Below are positions 33,040 through 45,112 of a DNA stretch of 64,000 nucleotides, one piece after another. The stretch is from contig NZ_CP015749.1 in assembly GCF_001742145.1 (NCBI RefSeq), positions 3,658,001 to 3,722,000 of the forward strand. Reading direction: 5' to 3'. This DNA comes from Pectobacterium parmentieri (GTDB taxonomy: Bacteria; Pseudomonadota; Gammaproteobacteria; Enterobacterales; Enterobacteriaceae). The position numbers and the translations under genes are program-made. The notes under the pieces are model-generated. The model did no database searches and was not told the DNA's origin. It saw only the letters and a program-made list of their open reading frames with translations. Positions within the stretch are counted from its first letter, which is position 1. Each line of letters begins with the position of its first letter.

Positions 33040-33891
33040 ATGTATGCCGCAATGAAAACCCTCATTGATGACGCGTATCAACAGCAATATGCCGTGCTCG
33101 CCATCAACTGTTTCAATCTGGAAACTGCTCGTGCGGCCATTACCGCCGCCGAGCAACAGCGTGCGCCGCTGATCCTTAATGTGTACCAAGGGCACAGTAC
33201 GCACTTTCCACCGCCTCTCGCGGTCCCGCTGATCAAGGCATTGGCTGAACAGGCAACCATTCCTGTGGCGCTCAGCCTGGATCACGGCACAGCATTCAGC
33301 CTGATTGGGCAGGCGTTCCGCGCGGGGTTTACTGGATTGATGATCGATGCTTCCAGCTACCCACTGGCGGAGAACATCCTGCGCACGCAGCAGGTGGTGA
33401 AGATAGCCGTGACTGCTGGCGTCTGCGTAGAAGGTGAGCTTGGACATATCGCCGATGCCCCCGTCTACGACCTTGAGGATGCCACCGTGAAAATGACGCA
33501 GGTGGAAGATGTCATTCCCTTTATCCGTCAAACCGGTATCGACCTGCTTGCCGTATCGGTCGGCACCGCCCACGGTATTTACCCTACAGGAGTGACGCCA
33601 CAGATTGATTTTGAACGTCTGGAAGCGCTGCATCGGGGATCCACGGTGCCGCTGGCGCTACACGGCGGTAGCGGCACTAAAGCCGACGACATTCGTCGCG
33701 TCAGCCGTCACGGCGTCGCCAAAATCAACGTCGGTGCGGCCGTTTTTGAGGCTGGAAAAACGGCATTGCAGCAGGCACTACATCAGCACCCAACGATGGA
33801 ACTATCTGACCTGCTAGCGACGATGGAAACCGCCTGCCGCGACGTGGTCGTCGATTATCTCAGTTGGTCTGGTTCAACTAACAAAGCCTGA
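33040..33891 (+). CDS. Class II ketose-(bis)phosphate aldolase (GatY/KbaY-like)
   Basis: A 283-residue Zn-dependent aldolase that splits a ketose phosphate into dihydroxyacetone phosphate and an aldehyde. Zn ligands and active-site blocks are visible: ALSLDHGTAFSL, VCVEGELGHI, SVGTAHGIYP and LALHGGSGTKADD, with NVGAAVFEAG for phosphate binding. It starts 11 bases after EIIC with AGGAG before the ATG, so it is co-transcribed. Whether it takes fructose-1,6-bisphosphate, tagatose-1,6-bisphosphate or a 1-phosphate cannot be read from sequence. Confidence 0.88.
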   Translation: MYAAMKTLIDDAYQQQYAVLAINCFNLETARAAITAAEQQRAPLILNVYQGHSTHFPPPLAVPLIKALAEQATIPVALSLDHGTAFSLIGQAFRAGFTGLMIDASSYPLAENILRTQQVVKIAVTAGVCVEGELGHIADAPVYDLEDATVKMTQVEDVIPFIRQTGIDLLAVSVGTAHGIYPTGVTPQIDFERLEALHRGSTVPLALHGGSGTKADDIRRVSRHGVAKINVGAAVFEAGKTALQQALHQHPTMELSDLLATMETACRDVVVDYLSWSGSTNKA

Positions 33892-33980
33892 CCGTTCGCT
33901 CTTTACCGACTTTCACCATCAGTGGTTATCCACTGGTACAGGAATGCTTTGCCCTTTATCCGACACAGGAGAGACACATC

Positions 33981-34841
33981 ATGTTGATTTCTATGACCGA
34001 TATGCTTAAGCCCACGCGTGAACATCGCTTCGCTATCGGGGCGTTTAACGTGGCCGATAGCTGCTTTATCCGCGCCGTGGTGGAAGAAGCCGAAGCAACG
34101 AATACCCCCGCCATCATCTCTATCCATCCGAGCGAGTTGGCTTTCGTCACCGATGAGTTCTTCGCTTATGTGCGAGAAAGAACGCTGCGCAGTCCGGTGC
34201 CATTTGTCATCCACCTCGATCATGGCGCCTCGATTGCGCACGTTCTACGCGCCATCCAATGCGGGTTTACCTCCGTGATGATCGACGGCTCACTCCTGCC
34301 TTATGAGGAGAACGTGGCACTCACCACCGAAGTAGTGAAACTGGCGCATGCCGTTGGCGTTTCCGTTGAAGGGGAATTAGGCACGATTGGCGATACGGGC
34401 ACCACGATAGAAGGCGGCGTCAGCAAAGTGATCTATACCGATCCCGAGCAGGCGGAAGATTTCGTCAACCGGACGGGCGTCGATACATTAGCCGTTGCCA
34501 TCGGCACCGCGCACGGTATCTACCCCAAAGATCTGAAGCCAGAGCTACAAATGCATATCCTGCGGGATATCTCGCAGCGGGTCTCTATCCCACTCGTTCT
34601 ACACGGCGGTTCGGCAAACCCGGACGCCGAGATTGCCGAAGCGGTGACGCTGGGCGTCGGCAAAATCAATATCTCCAGCGATATGAAATTCGCCTATTTC
34701 CAAAAAGCGCGGGAAATACTCAGCCGTGAAACCTGGTGGGATCCTAATGCCATCTACCCGGAACCTATTAACGCGGCAAAAGAGGTGATCCGCTACAAAA
34801 TGGCGCTCTTCGGCTCAACAGGAAAAGCCACTTTATATTGA
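33981..34841 (+). CDS. Second class II ketose-(bis)phosphate aldolase
   Basis: A 286-residue paralogue of the preceding gene, diverged beyond recent duplication. Motifs: FVIHLDHGASIAHV, VSVEGELGTIGD, AIGTAHGIYPKDL and LVLHGGSANPDAEI, and NISSDMKFAYF for phosphate binding. The N-terminal GAFNVADSCFIRAVVEEAE recalls YdjI/KbaY-type enzymes. It follows an 89-base gap with GGAGAG before the ATG, and a terminator follows, so it closes the operon. Two aldolases may act on different stereoisomers or form a two-subunit enzyme (compare GatY/GatZ, although GatZ is not homologous here). Confidence 0.87.
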   Translation: MLISMTDMLKPTREHRFAIGAFNVADSCFIRAVVEEAEATNTPAIISIHPSELAFVTDEFFAYVRERTLRSPVPFVIHLDHGASIAHVLRAIQCGFTSVMIDGSLLPYEENVALTTEVVKLAHAVGVSVEGELGTIGDTGTTIEGGVSKVIYTDPEQAEDFVNRTGVDTLAVAIGTAHGIYPKDLKPELQMHILRDISQRVSIPLVLHGGSANPDAEIAEAVTLGVGKINISSDMKFAYFQKAREILSRETWWDPNAIYPEPINAAKEVIRYKMALFGSTGKATLY

Positions 34842-34864
34842 TAGATACGCCACACGATCTGAAC

Positions 34865-34894
34865 AAGGCAAGGGGAAGAGTCTCTTGCCTTTTA
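34865..34894 (+). terminator. PTS operon terminator
   Basis: AAGGCAAG (34865-34872) pairs with CTTGCCTT (34884-34891), ending in TTTTA. Confidence 0.75.
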
Positions 34895-35047
34895 CCCTCT
34901 ATGTATTATTTCAACATAGCGTCATTCTGTTTCTTATTGTTGATATTCAGTCAACAGTGTTATGCGCCATCACCCATTTTTCTTCATCGCTCGCTCCCCT
35001 AGACTACGCCCAACCTCTTCGTTGATAACCCATTCGAGAACAAACCT

Positions 35048-35629
35048 ATGCAGAATATTTTGCTGATTAACGCAGGTAAATCGTTCGCCCATTCCAAAGG
35101 TGAACTGAACAATACTCTTACCGATGTCGCCGCCAGTTTTCTGCGCGATCAAGGCCACGATATCCGCGTGACGGTCGTGGACAACTGCTATGATATTGAA
35201 CAGGAAATTCAGAACTACCTGTGGGCAGATACCATCATTTACCAGATGCCGGGATGGTGGATGGATACGCCGTGGATTTTGAAGAAATACATCGATGACG
35301 TGTTTACCGCCGGCCACGGTTCGCTTTACGCCAGCGATGGCCGCAGCCGTTCAGATGCCACCAAGAAATACGGCTCTGGTGGGTTATTGCAAGGCCGGAA
35401 ATACATGCTGTCTCTGACGTGGAATGCGCCGCTGGAAGCCTTTGACGATCCCGATCAGTTCTTCCACGGTGTAGGGGTGGATGGGGTTTATCTACCGTTC
35501 CATAAAGCGAACCAGTTTATCGGGTTATCCCCACTGCCGACCTTCATCTGTAACGATGTAATCAAGGCACCGGACGTCCCCGCTTATCTTGCAAACTACC
35601 GTAAGCATCTGGAAAAACTCTTTGCCTAA
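35048..35629 (+). CDS. mdaB: NADPH:quinone oxidoreductase MdaB
   Basis: A 193-residue flavodoxin-fold FAD enzyme that reduces quinones by two electrons, limiting redox cycling. Typical blocks: NILLINAGKSFAHSKGELNN, the MPGWWMDTPWILKKYIDDVF loop and KYMLSLTWNAPLEAF with HGVGVDGVYLPFHKANQF. Length equals E. coli MdaB (193). A LysR-family gene is convergent and may regulate it. In E. coli mdaB also lies near parE, so position is conserved. Confidence 0.93.
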   Translation: MQNILLINAGKSFAHSKGELNNTLTDVAASFLRDQGHDIRVTVVDNCYDIEQEIQNYLWADTIIYQMPGWWMDTPWILKKYIDDVFTAGHGSLYASDGRSRSDATKKYGSGGLLQGRKYMLSLTWNAPLEAFDDPDQFFHGVGVDGVYLPFHKANQFIGLSPLPTFICNDVIKAPDVPAYLANYRKHLEKLFA

Positions 35630-35653
35630 TCGGCGACTTATGCGCTTTTACAT

Positions 35654-35683
35654 CGCTGTGAATCACGCCTCACAGCGGGTTTT
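35654..35683. terminator. mdaB/lysR convergent terminator
   Basis: CGCTGTGA (35654-35661) pairs with TCACAGCG (35670-35677) followed by GGTTTT. It includes the stop codon of the convergent lysR gene. Confidence 0.75.
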
Positions 35684-36566
35684 CCGTGAGCTTCTCGCTC
35701 ATAAAATCGAGAAAACAGGTAATACGTGCCGCCAGTTGGCTATTGCGGTAATACACCGCGTAAACCGGCAAACTGGCTTCCACCGTCTCCTCAGTGAGGA
35801 TCGGCACCAGCCTCCCCGCAGCCAAATCGTCACGGATCAGGAAGGTAGACATACGCATAATCCCTTCGCCTTGCAACGCAAGCTGACGCAGGATCTCGCC
35901 GTTTGAGGCTGATAGTACTGGTTTGATGGTATAGAAGTCCTGAAGCCCATGCCGCAGCGGCCAGTGATTCAGCGACTCCGACTGGGTAAACCCCAGACAA
36001 AGATGATCGGCCAATGACTCGACCGTCGCGGGAGTACCGTGCTGCTGTAAATAATCAGGGCTGGCAACAATACGCAGCTTGCTTGCACCGAGCGGCCGCG
36101 CATGGATAGTGGAGTCTTTGAGTGTGCCGATACGAATCGCAATATCGGTATGCTGCTCTAGCAAATCAATAATGAAATCATCGGTGTTGAGTTCAAGAAC
36201 GATCTTGGGATAACGGCGGCGAAATTCCGGCACCAGAGGCACAATCACATGCTGCATAAACGCCGAACCCGAATTGATCCGCAGCCGTCCGCTCGGTTGC
36301 TCGTGCCGCAATAACACCTGTTCTTCGGCATGTTCCACAGCGTGAATCACGCCACGGGCGTGCTCAAGGAACATTGAACCTTCTTCGGAAAGAGAGAGAC
36401 GTCGCGTGGTACGGTGCAGCAGGGTCGTCCCCAGCTTGTCCTCCAGACGCCGCAACGCCCGGCTGATGCCAGACGTGGTTTGCCCAAGCTGTTCCGCCGC
36501 CGCCGTGATCGAACCCGTCTCAATCACGACAACAAAAGCCTGAAGTTCCTCAAGCGTGACTTTCAT
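35670..36566 (-). CDS. LysR-family transcriptional regulator
   Basis: A 298-residue LTTR. The N-terminal HTH reads FVVVIETGSITAAAEQLGQT, then TSGISRALRRLEDKLGTTLL. A periplasmic-binding-like effector domain follows, with the conserved RLRINSGSAFMQHVIVPLVP start and FTQSESLNHWPLRHG middle. It is convergent with mdaB and 42 bases from parE's end. Its target is unknown; homologues beside mdaB-like oxidoreductases often control them in response to quinones or electrophiles, but that is inference. Confidence 0.87.
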   Translation of the reverse strand: MKVTLEELQAFVVVIETGSITAAAEQLGQTTSGISRALRRLEDKLGTTLLHRTTRRLSLSEEGSMFLEHARGVIHAVEHAEEQVLLRHEQPSGRLRINSGSAFMQHVIVPLVPEFRRRYPKIVLELNTDDFIIDLLEQHTDIAIRIGTLKDSTIHARPLGASKLRIVASPDYLQQHGTPATVESLADHLCLGFTQSESLNHWPLRHGLQDFYTIKPVLSASNGEILRQLALQGEGIMRMSTFLIRDDLAAGRLVPILTEETVEASLPVYAVYYRNSQLAARITCFLDFMSEKLTENPL

Positions 36567-36608
36567 AAGCGAATATACCTGCCGTCGATGAGGTATCCGA
36601 TCAAGGCG

Positions 36609-38540
<1,932 letters not shown>

Positions 38541-38588
38541 TTAACGAACCGCCTTCAGCGATTCGTTTTTCAATGCATATGCAGCGGT

Positions 38589-39170
38589 TCAGTCTGTCGT
38601 AAGCCCTAAGAAATTCACGATCGATGTGAAAAAGTGCTCAAATCCGACAAAGGCATGACTGCCCCCTGACTCCACCGTTTGACGGCAGGCCGTGTAATAC
38701 GCGACTGCCTGACGATAGTCCAGAACCTCATCCCCCGTCTGCAGCAGCAGCCAGAGCAAATCCGGCGATTCCAGTCGGTCAACCTGCATGACCTTTAGAT
38801 CGTAAACGTGCCGAGACTCTAGCACATATTGTTCACCGGTGTAGGGGTTCTGATATTCTCCCAGATGGTCCAGTAACAGTTCAAACGGCTTCACAGCAGG
38901 ATTCACCACCACGGCAGGCAGCATAAAACACTGGGATAGCCAGGTGGCATAATAACCACCGAGGGAAGAGCCAACAATCCCCACCGGACGACCCGCCCGC
39001 GCCATAATCAACGATTCCATCATTTCGGCCGCCTCCGCCGGATAAGGTGGAAGCTGTGGGATCACCATGTCAATTTCAGGGTGCTGTTCTGCCAGCCACG
39101 TTTTTAACGCGGTCGCTTTCGCCGACTGTGGCGTACTGTTGAAGCCGTGCAGATAAAGAAGCGTAGGCAT
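38589..39170 (-). CDS. yqiA: YqiA esterase (alpha/beta hydrolase)
   Basis: A 193-residue protein with the alpha/beta-hydrolase fold. The oxyanion-side motif [15 protein letters not shown] opens it; the nucleophile elbow [12 protein letters not shown] holds Ser; Asp is in [15 protein letters not shown] and His in [12 protein letters not shown], completing a triad. E. coli YqiA hydrolyses acyl-CoA and p-nitrophenyl esters. Its start overlaps the cpdA stop by one base, so the two are coupled. Confidence 0.92.
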   Translation of the reverse strand: MPTLLYLHGFNSTPQSAKATALKTWLAEQHPEIDMVIPQLPPYPAEAAEMMESLIMARAGRPVGIVGSSLGGYYATWLSQCFMLPAVVVNPAVKPFELLLDHLGEYQNPYTGEQYVLESRHVYDLKVMQVDRLESPDLLWLLLQTGDEVLDYRQAVAYYTACRQTVESGGSHAFVGFEHFFTSIVNFLGLTTD

Positions 39171-39997
39171 TAGTAACCGTCCGAATTCATGTCAGGCAGG
39201 AACTCGCTGCCCGACAGACGATAGACCTCCGTTTCCAGGCGGCCATCCGGCAGCAGGTCCAAATAGCGCCATCCCGGTGCCACGTCATCAATGGTGAAAT
39301 TGGTACAGTGCGGTTTGAACTGCACACAGGTTGACGGCGTTGCCAGCAAGCGGCGACCATGCCAGTCAAAATCCATCTCTTGATGAATATGCCCACACAG
39401 CACGGTGTTCACCTTCGGATAGCGATCCAGTACCGCAGACAGATTATGCGCATTGCGCAGGCTATGTTGATCGAGCCAGGTACAGCCGGAAGGATGCGGA
39501 TGATGGTGCAGCAGCAGCAAGGTAAAACGGTCAGGCTGGCCTTGCAGGCTACGCTCCAACCATTCAAGCTGGTATTCACTCAGTTCACCGTGCGGCACGC
39601 CGAACACCTGGCTGTCTAATAGGATGATCTGCCATTTATCACCCAGCAGCACGTGTTTGGATGGCGCAATACCGGCGTCAGCCAGCGCGTCTACCATCGC
39701 GGGTTGGAAATCGTGGTTACCCGGAAGCCATACGCAAGGAGCTGGGATCTGTGCAATCCCACTCGAAAAATGGTGATAAGCTTGCAGCGTATGATCCTGC
39801 GCCAGATCGCCCGTCGCGACAATCAAATCAACCGCCTCCTGCCGAACCTTGATGGCATTCAGCACAGCGTGATAGCTACGATAGGTGTTGATACCCAGCA
39901 AGGTCTCATGCTCGCCCGCAAAAAGATGAGTATCTGTTATTTGTAAAATTCTGACTCTGGCGCCACTCGCCACAGGCAGTGTCAACAGGCTTTCCAA
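39170..39997 (-). CDS. cpdA: 3',5'-cyclic AMP phosphodiesterase
   Basis: A 275-residue calcineurin-like metallophosphoesterase, the same length as E. coli CpdA, that hydrolyses cAMP and lowers CRP signalling. Metal ligands: [44 protein letters not shown] and [11 protein letters not shown]. It lies between yqiB and yqiA in an operon conserved in Enterobacterales. The C-terminal [19 protein letters not shown] is normal for the family. Confidence 0.94.
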   Translation of the reverse strand: MESLLTLPVASGARVRILQITDTHLFAGEHETLLGINTYRSYHAVLNAIKVRQEAVDLIVATGDLAQDHTLQAYHHFSSGIAQIPAPCVWLPGNHDFQPAMVDALADAGIAPSKHVLLGDKWQIILLDSQVFGVPHGELSEYQLEWLERSLQGQPDRFTLLLLHHHPHPSGCTWLDQHSLRNAHNLSAVLDRYPKVNTVLCGHIHQEMDFDWHGRRLLATPSTCVQFKPHCTNFTIDDVAPGWRYLDLLPDGRLETEVYRLSGSEFLPDMNSDGY

Positions 39998-40103
39998 ATG
40001 GTGTCCTTGGTTACGTAAATCTGTCTCTACCCGTCATCTTTCAAATTGCAGAGTACGTTGGTTTCCCTTATGGCTCGACGGCCACCTTCCTGCACATTGA
40101 AAT

Positions 40104-40535
40104 CTATTGGGTATCAAAAACCGGTATCGACATCGAACCATACGCCAAACAATACTTTAGCCAATCAGCAAGAAACTGATTAATTTGATGCTTTTCGTCA
40201 CGTTGGTGTAACTTCTTATTAGGATAATCATAACGTGCTTTGAAGCGAAAGATCTGCTGGCTGGCACACACTTCCGCAACCAACGCGTCATGATACAACC
40301 TAACACTCATCATTGGCAGACTCCAATAGCTGACAGCAGGTGCCGTCTGCTTAATCTCAACCAATGACGTATAGCGAGTAGATTCAAGGATCGTCAGTTG
40401 ATAGACCGCATTATTGACGTGATAAACCGCGATTTCACCAACTTCATCAATTTTTGGCAGTAAACGCCGTAATTGCATGAAGTTAGTTTCACATAGCCTC
40501 ATCATGGCTGGGAAATCCGGGGTATAACGTTTCAT
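40104..40535 (-). CDS. yqiB: DUF1249 protein YqiB
   Basis: A 143-residue protein of unknown biochemical function, conserved next to cpdA. It opens [20 protein letters not shown] and shows [19 protein letters not shown], then [20 protein letters not shown] and a tail [15 protein letters not shown] chose the ATG at 40535, the family start; it begins four bases past the nudF stop (40540). An upstream ATG seven codons earlier lies inside nudF. Confidence 0.9.
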   Translation of the reverse strand: MKRYTPDFPAMMRLCETNFMQLRRLLPKIDEVGEIAVYHVNNAVYQLTILESTRYTSLVEIKQTAPAVSYWSLPMMSVRLYHDALVAEVCASQQIFRFKARYDYPNKKLHQRDEKHQINQFLADWLKYCLAYGSMSIPVFDTQ

Positions 40536-40539
40536 CAAT

Positions 40540-41172
40540 TCAACCCACCCACGCACGTTTCAGTTCTTCATGGTGCAACGCTAACCATTGCAAGGCAATG
40601 ACAGAGGCGGCGTTATCAACAATGCCTTCCTCAACCCATTGATAACTTTGCTCTCGGCTCACCACATGCACGCGGATATCTTCGTTTTCTTCCGCCAGGC
40701 CGTGGATCCCTTGCGCCGAACGCGTGTCCACCTCGCCCACCATCACCGCCAGGCGTTCACTGGTGCCGCCGGGGCTGGCAAGATAGTTGATTATCGGTCG
40801 GCAGCGGCCAACCCTTAATCCGGCTTCTTCCTCTGCTTCACGCCGCGCCACCTCCTCGTGGCTTTCTCCTGGCTCAATCATGCCAGCCACCAGTTCAAAC
40901 AGCCAGGGAGACGCGCTGGTGTCATAGGCGGCGATACGAATCTGTTCTATCAGCACCACTTCATCCCGCACCGGATCGTAAGGCAGCAGCACGACTGCGT
41001 GGCCACGCTCCAGGATCTCACGGCTGACTTCGCCGCTCATACCGCCATTAAACAGGCGGTGGCGGAAGCGATAACGCTCCAGCGCAAAAAAACCGTCATA
41101 CAGTTTTTCACGTGCAATAATTTCTACATCATCTTTGGTGAAAGTAACGGGACCGGACACGGAAGACACCAC
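40540..41172 (-). CDS. nudF: ADP-ribose pyrophosphatase NudF
   Basis: A 210-residue Nudix hydrolase (E. coli 209) that cleaves ADP-ribose to AMP and ribose-5-phosphate. The Nudix box GX5EX7REUXEEXGU is [20 protein letters not shown] followed by AGL. I chose the GTG at 41172 because ACAGGAGTGCAGCC precedes it and homology begins there; an ATG 29 codons upstream lacks a ribosome binding site and would add unconserved sequence. It is the first gene of the operon running to parE, and divergent from tolC across 338 bases that hold both promoters but no gene. Confidence 0.92.
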   Translation of the reverse strand: MVSSVSGPVTFTKDDVEIIAREKLYDGFFALERYRFRHRLFNGGMSGEVSREILERGHAVVLLPYDPVRDEVVLIEQIRIAAYDTSASPWLFELVAGMIEPGESHEEVARREAEEEAGLRVGRCRPIINYLASPGGTSERLAVMVGEVDTRSAQGIHGLAEENEDIRVHVVSREQSYQWVEEGIVDNAASVIALQWLALHHEELKRAWVG

Positions 41173-41510
41173 GGCTGCACTCCTGTAACGAGTATTAATG
41201 GAATCCAATATTGTAGGACGGAACCCACTGTCATTATACTCATCATTGTTTTTGAGCATTTATTAGGCGTGACGTCAGCGAAACCGAGGGTTATCCCCGT
41301 ACACCGCATCGCTTTTCGGTATCTTACTGAACAACAAAGCGTCACACTGAATCACCCGAAAGGTCAATTTATCTGACTCTTCGAACGTATTGCGCTGAAA
41401 GATGGCACGTTCAGCTACCTTATCCTATTGGCAGATTCTGATAGAATCGACAATTATTCGTCTACAGACAGCGCTACCATAGCGAGATTGCTGCACAACA
41501 AGGAATGCAA

Positions 41511-42902
41511 ATGAAGAAATTGCTCCCTCTTCTTATTGGTCTGAGCCTGGGCGGTTTTAGCGCCATGAGCCAGGCTGAAAACCTGTTACAGGTCTACCAA
41601 CAGGCAAAAAGCACCAACCCTGATTTACGCAGCACTGCGGCAACACGAGACGCCGCGTTTGAAAAAATCAACGAAGCACGCAGCACGTTACTGCCGCAGT
41701 TGGGGATCAACGCAGAGTATACCTATAACAAGGGTTACCGTGACAGTAACGGCGTCAATAACAATGAGAAAAGCGCGTCATTACAACTGACCCAAACGCT
41801 GTTCGACATGTCGAGATGGCGTGCGCTGACGCTGCAGGAAAAACAAGCCGGTATCGAGGATGTCGTGTACCAGACGGCGCAGCAAAATCTGATGCTGAAC
41901 ACAGCGACCGCCTATTTCAATGTGCTGCGCGCGATTGACTCATTGTCCTATATCAGCGCTCAGAAACAGGCAATTTATCGTCAGTTAGACCAGACGACAC
42001 AGCGCTTCAACGTGGGTCTGGTTGCGATTACCGACGTCCAGAACGCCCGGGCACAGTATGACAGCGTACTGGCCAATGAGGTTCTGACGCGTAATACGCT
42101 GGACAATGCCCTGGAATCACTGCGCCAGATTACCGGCAATTTCTACCCACAGCTTGCTGGCCTGAACATCACGCATTTTTCTACTCAGAAACCCGAAGCC
42201 GTCAACAATCTGTTAAAAGAAGCGGAAAACCGCAACCTGAACCTGTTGTCCGCACGTTTGAGTCAGGATTTGGCCCGTGAGCAAATTCGCTCATCCGAAA
42301 CCGGCTATATGCCGACACTAGGACTCACCGCATCGACGGGCGTAAGCGATACCCGTTATTCCGGCTCACGGACGAATAGCGGCAACTTCAACGACACCGA
42401 CGCTGGGCAACACAGAGTCGGCATCAACTTTACGCTCCCGCTGTACAACGGTGGTATCACCAACTCTCAGGTCAAGCAGGCACAGCACAGCTATGTCAGC
42501 GCCAGTGAGCAGCTAGAAAGTGCGCACCGTTCAGTGATCCAAGTTGTCCGTTCATCGTTCAACAACATCTCTGCTTCCATCAGCAGCATCAACGCTTACA
42601 AGCAGGCTGAAGTGTCTGCACAAAGCTCTCTGGATGCGATGGAAGCGGGTTATCAGGTAGGGACGCGTACCATCGTTGACGTACTGGATGCTACCACCAC
42701 GTTGTATAACGCCAAACAGCAGCTCTCCAGCGCGCGTTATGATTATCTGATCAACCAGTTAAACATTAAATCCGCGCAGGGAACGCTGAATGAAAGCGAT
42801 CTGCAAGCGCTGAATGCGTCGCTGGGTCAACCGGTGTCAACCACGCCGACCATAACGGACGACAGCGCCCCGCAGACGACGACCGCCTCGGCGCAGCGTT
42901 AA
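41511..42902 (+). CDS. tolC: Outer-membrane efflux channel TolC
   Basis: A 463-residue outer-membrane/periplasmic channel that pairs with AcrAB-like pumps and type I secretion. The signal peptide ends MSQA-ENL. Two repeated halves, each with an alpha-helical barrel, are visible (LLQVYQQAKSTNPDLR; NLNLLSARLSQDLAR), with YNGGITNSQVKQAQH and the GTRTIVDVLDATTTLYNAKQ hairpin. I chose the ATG at 41511 with AAGGA eight bases upstream, matching the E. coli start; an ATG two codons earlier is also in frame. The C-terminal tail is variable and Thr-rich. Confidence 0.96.
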   Translation: MKKLLPLLIGLSLGGFSAMSQAENLLQVYQQAKSTNPDLRSTAATRDAAFEKINEARSTLLPQLGINAEYTYNKGYRDSNGVNNNEKSASLQLTQTLFDMSRWRALTLQEKQAGIEDVVYQTAQQNLMLNTATAYFNVLRAIDSLSYISAQKQAIYRQLDQTTQRFNVGLVAITDVQNARAQYDSVLANEVLTRNTLDNALESLRQITGNFYPQLAGLNITHFSTQKPEAVNNLLKEAENRNLNLLSARLSQDLAREQIRSSETGYMPTLGLTASTGVSDTRYSGSRTNSGNFNDTDAGQHRVGINFTLPLYNGGITNSQVKQAQHSYVSASEQLESAHRSVIQVVRSSFNNISASISSINAYKQAEVSAQSSLDAMEAGYQVGTRTIVDVLDATTTLYNAKQQLSSARYDYLINQLNIKSAQGTLNESDLQALNASLGQPVSTTPTITDDSAPQTTTASAQR

Positions 42903-42936
42903 TCCGTAGCGACTTTTTAACCAATATCCAATACAG

Positions 42937-42960
42937 GGGGAACCACCGTTCCCCCTTTTT
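42937..42960 (+). terminator. tolC terminator
   Basis: GGGGGAAC pairs with GTTCCCCC around CACC, followed by TTTT. Confidence 0.85.
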
Positions 42961-43184
42961 CATACCTACACGCTTCCCACAGAAGCATGTGGCTGCACCA
43001 AAATACCGAAACGGTTACGTGCTCCATAACGCGAAATGTCGCACAACAGAGTGTATAACAACGTAAAGAGTCTGTTCGTTAGGACCATTAGTCCCATTGG
43101 CGCTTTAAATTCAGGCAACGTTCCCCTATTCTTAGCGACACATATTTGTCATTAATCATGACACTTTGCTCTGGGATAAACACA

Positions 43185-43853
43185 ATGAAACGTACAAAAA
43201 ATATTAATCAGGAAACGTTCCGCAAAGAATGGCGAACGTACCGTCTGGCACCCGTTGCCCTAGCCGTCAGCGCTGTATTTTTCCTCGCGGGCTGCGAACA
43301 AACCGATGAAACCGTCTCCCTTTACCAGAATGCAGATGACTGTTCGTCAGCTAACCCGTCAATGGCTGCCCAATGCACCACCGCGTATAATAATGCGTTA
43401 AAAGAAGCGGAAAAAACGGCACCAAAATATGCAACAAAAGAAGATTGCGTAGCGGAATTTGGCGAAGCACAGTGTACCCAAGCTCCTGCACAGGCAGGTA
43501 TGGCAGCAGAATCGCAACAGGGCGCTGGCATGTCCTGGATGCCGCTGATGGCCGGTTACATGATGGGCCGCATGATGAGTGGCGGGGCCGGTTTCACACA
43601 GCAACCGTTGTTCAGTTCAAAATCCCCCACCAGCCCAGCTAACGGCAAATTCGTCGATGCTACCGGCAAAAACTACGGCAATGCGACGACTGGCCGCACG
43701 ATGACAGTGCCTAAAACCGCACTGGCACCGAAGCCTGCAACGACATCCACTATTACGCGCGGTGGCTTTGGCGAAACCGTCGCCAAACAAACCAGCATGC
43801 AGCGTAGCAGCGCCAGTTCAAGCTCCAGCTCTTCCCGTAGTATGGGCGGCTGA
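43185..43853 (+). CDS. ygiB: DUF1190 lipoprotein-like YgiB
   Basis: A 222-residue protein. The N-terminal hydrophobic stretch ends in a lipobox (VFFLAGC, Cys37). It has four further Cys in the first 120 residues ([32 protein letters not shown]). A Gly/Met-rich middle ([16 protein letters not shown]) and Ser-rich tail follow. Function is unknown; with YgiC it forms a conserved pair downstream of tolC. I chose the ATG at 43185 from similarity to E. coli YgiB; an ATG 13 codons upstream is less likely. The 282 bases after tolC hold its promoter and no other gene. Confidence 0.9.
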   Translation: MKRTKNINQETFRKEWRTYRLAPVALAVSAVFFLAGCEQTDETVSLYQNADDCSSANPSMAAQCTTAYNNALKEAEKTAPKYATKEDCVAEFGEAQCTQAPAQAGMAAESQQGAGMSWMPLMAGYMMGRMMSGGAGFTQQPLFSSKSPTSPANGKFVDATGKNYGNATTGRTMTVPKTALAPKPATTSTITRGGFGETVAKQTSMQRSSASSSSSSSRSMGG

Positions 43854-43864
43854 GGACGTATCGA

Positions 43865-45025
43865 ATGAAGCGGATAGATATTACAGCACGTCCTGACTGG
43901 CAGGAAAAAGCCACCGAGTTTGGTTTTCGTTTTCACACCATGTACGGCGAACCCTACTGGAGTGAAGAGGCTTACTACCAGTTCACGCTTGCTCAGATCG
44001 AAGAACTGGAAGAAACCACGGCAGAACTGCACCAAATGTGTCTGCAAGTGGTGGAAAAAGTCGTCAGCAGCGACGCACTGCTCACCAAATTCCGTATTCC
44101 CAAACACACCTGGGAATTCGTCAGACACTCATGGCGCACCCATCAGCCTTCGCTGTATTCACGTCTCGATTTGGCGTATGACGGTAAATCCCCAGCTAAG
44201 CTGCTGGAAAACAATGCGGATACGCCGACGTCGCTGTACGAAGCCGCCTTTTTCCAATGGCTCTGGCTGGAAGATCAAATCAACGCCGGGAAGTTGCCGC
44301 AGAATTCTGACCAGTACAACAGCATTCAGGAAAAGCTGATTGAACGCTTTGAGGATCTGAAGCTGAATCATGGCTTTGGTTTGCTGCACTTCGCCTGCTG
44401 TCAGGATACGGAAGAAGATCGCGGTACGGTGCAATATCTTCAGGATTGCGCGCTGGAAGCAGGCCTGCCGAGCGAATTTCTGTACATCGAGGAAATCGGC
44501 CTCGGTGAGAAAGGCCAGTTTACCGATCCTGAAAATCAGGTAATTAGTAACCTATTCAAGCTGTATCCGTGGGAATTCATGCTGCGTGAGGTATTTTCCA
44601 CCAAGCTGGAAGATGCTGGCGTGCGCTGGCTGGAGCCCGCCTGGAAAAGTATCATTTCCAATAAAGCGCTGCTGCCGATGCTGTGGGAAATGTTCCCCAA
44701 TCACCCCAATCTGCTTCCTGCCTACTTTGCGGAAGATGAACATCCCGAGCTGGGCAGTTACGTCATCAAACCGCTGTTTTCTCGTGAAGGGGCGAACATT
44801 CGGATCGTCGAAAACGGAAAAGAGATAGCGTCAGCCGATGGCCCTTACGGCGAAGAAGGCATGATCGTCCAGCAATACCATCAATTGCCGAAGTTCGGCG
44901 ACAGCTACACGCTGATTGGTAGCTGGCTGGTGAACGATCTACCCTGTGGTATCGGTGTACGTGAAGATCGCGCCTTGATCACTCAGGATCTCTCGCGCTT
45001 TTATCCACACACCATTCTGGATTAA
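43865..45025 (+). CDS. ygiC: Glutathionylspermidine synthase-like ATP-grasp protein YgiC
   Basis: A 386-residue protein of the GSP-synthetase C-terminal (ATP-grasp) family. Visible are the conserved [34 protein letters not shown] segment and the nucleotide-binding end [14 protein letters not shown] and [19 protein letters not shown]. It lacks the amidase half of Gss, so it may ligate an unknown peptide or amine. It starts 11 bases after ygiB, so co-transcribed. Confidence 0.92.
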   Translation: MKRIDITARPDWQEKATEFGFRFHTMYGEPYWSEEAYYQFTLAQIEELEETTAELHQMCLQVVEKVVSSDALLTKFRIPKHTWEFVRHSWRTHQPSLYSRLDLAYDGKSPAKLLENNADTPTSLYEAAFFQWLWLEDQINAGKLPQNSDQYNSIQEKLIERFEDLKLNHGFGLLHFACCQDTEEDRGTVQYLQDCALEAGLPSEFLYIEEIGLGEKGQFTDPENQVISNLFKLYPWEFMLREVFSTKLEDAGVRWLEPAWKSIISNKALLPMLWEMFPNHPNLLPAYFAEDEHPELGSYVIKPLFSREGANIRIVENGKEIASADGPYGEEGMIVQQYHQLPKFGDSYTLIGSWLVNDLPCGIGVREDRALITQDLSRFYPHTILD

Positions 45026-45112
45026 GCAGCAAAATATACTCTACATAATTCGAGTTGCATGGTGGCAACAAGAGAAGGCACGGTGAAAACCGTGCCATGT
45101 TCACATGAACGC

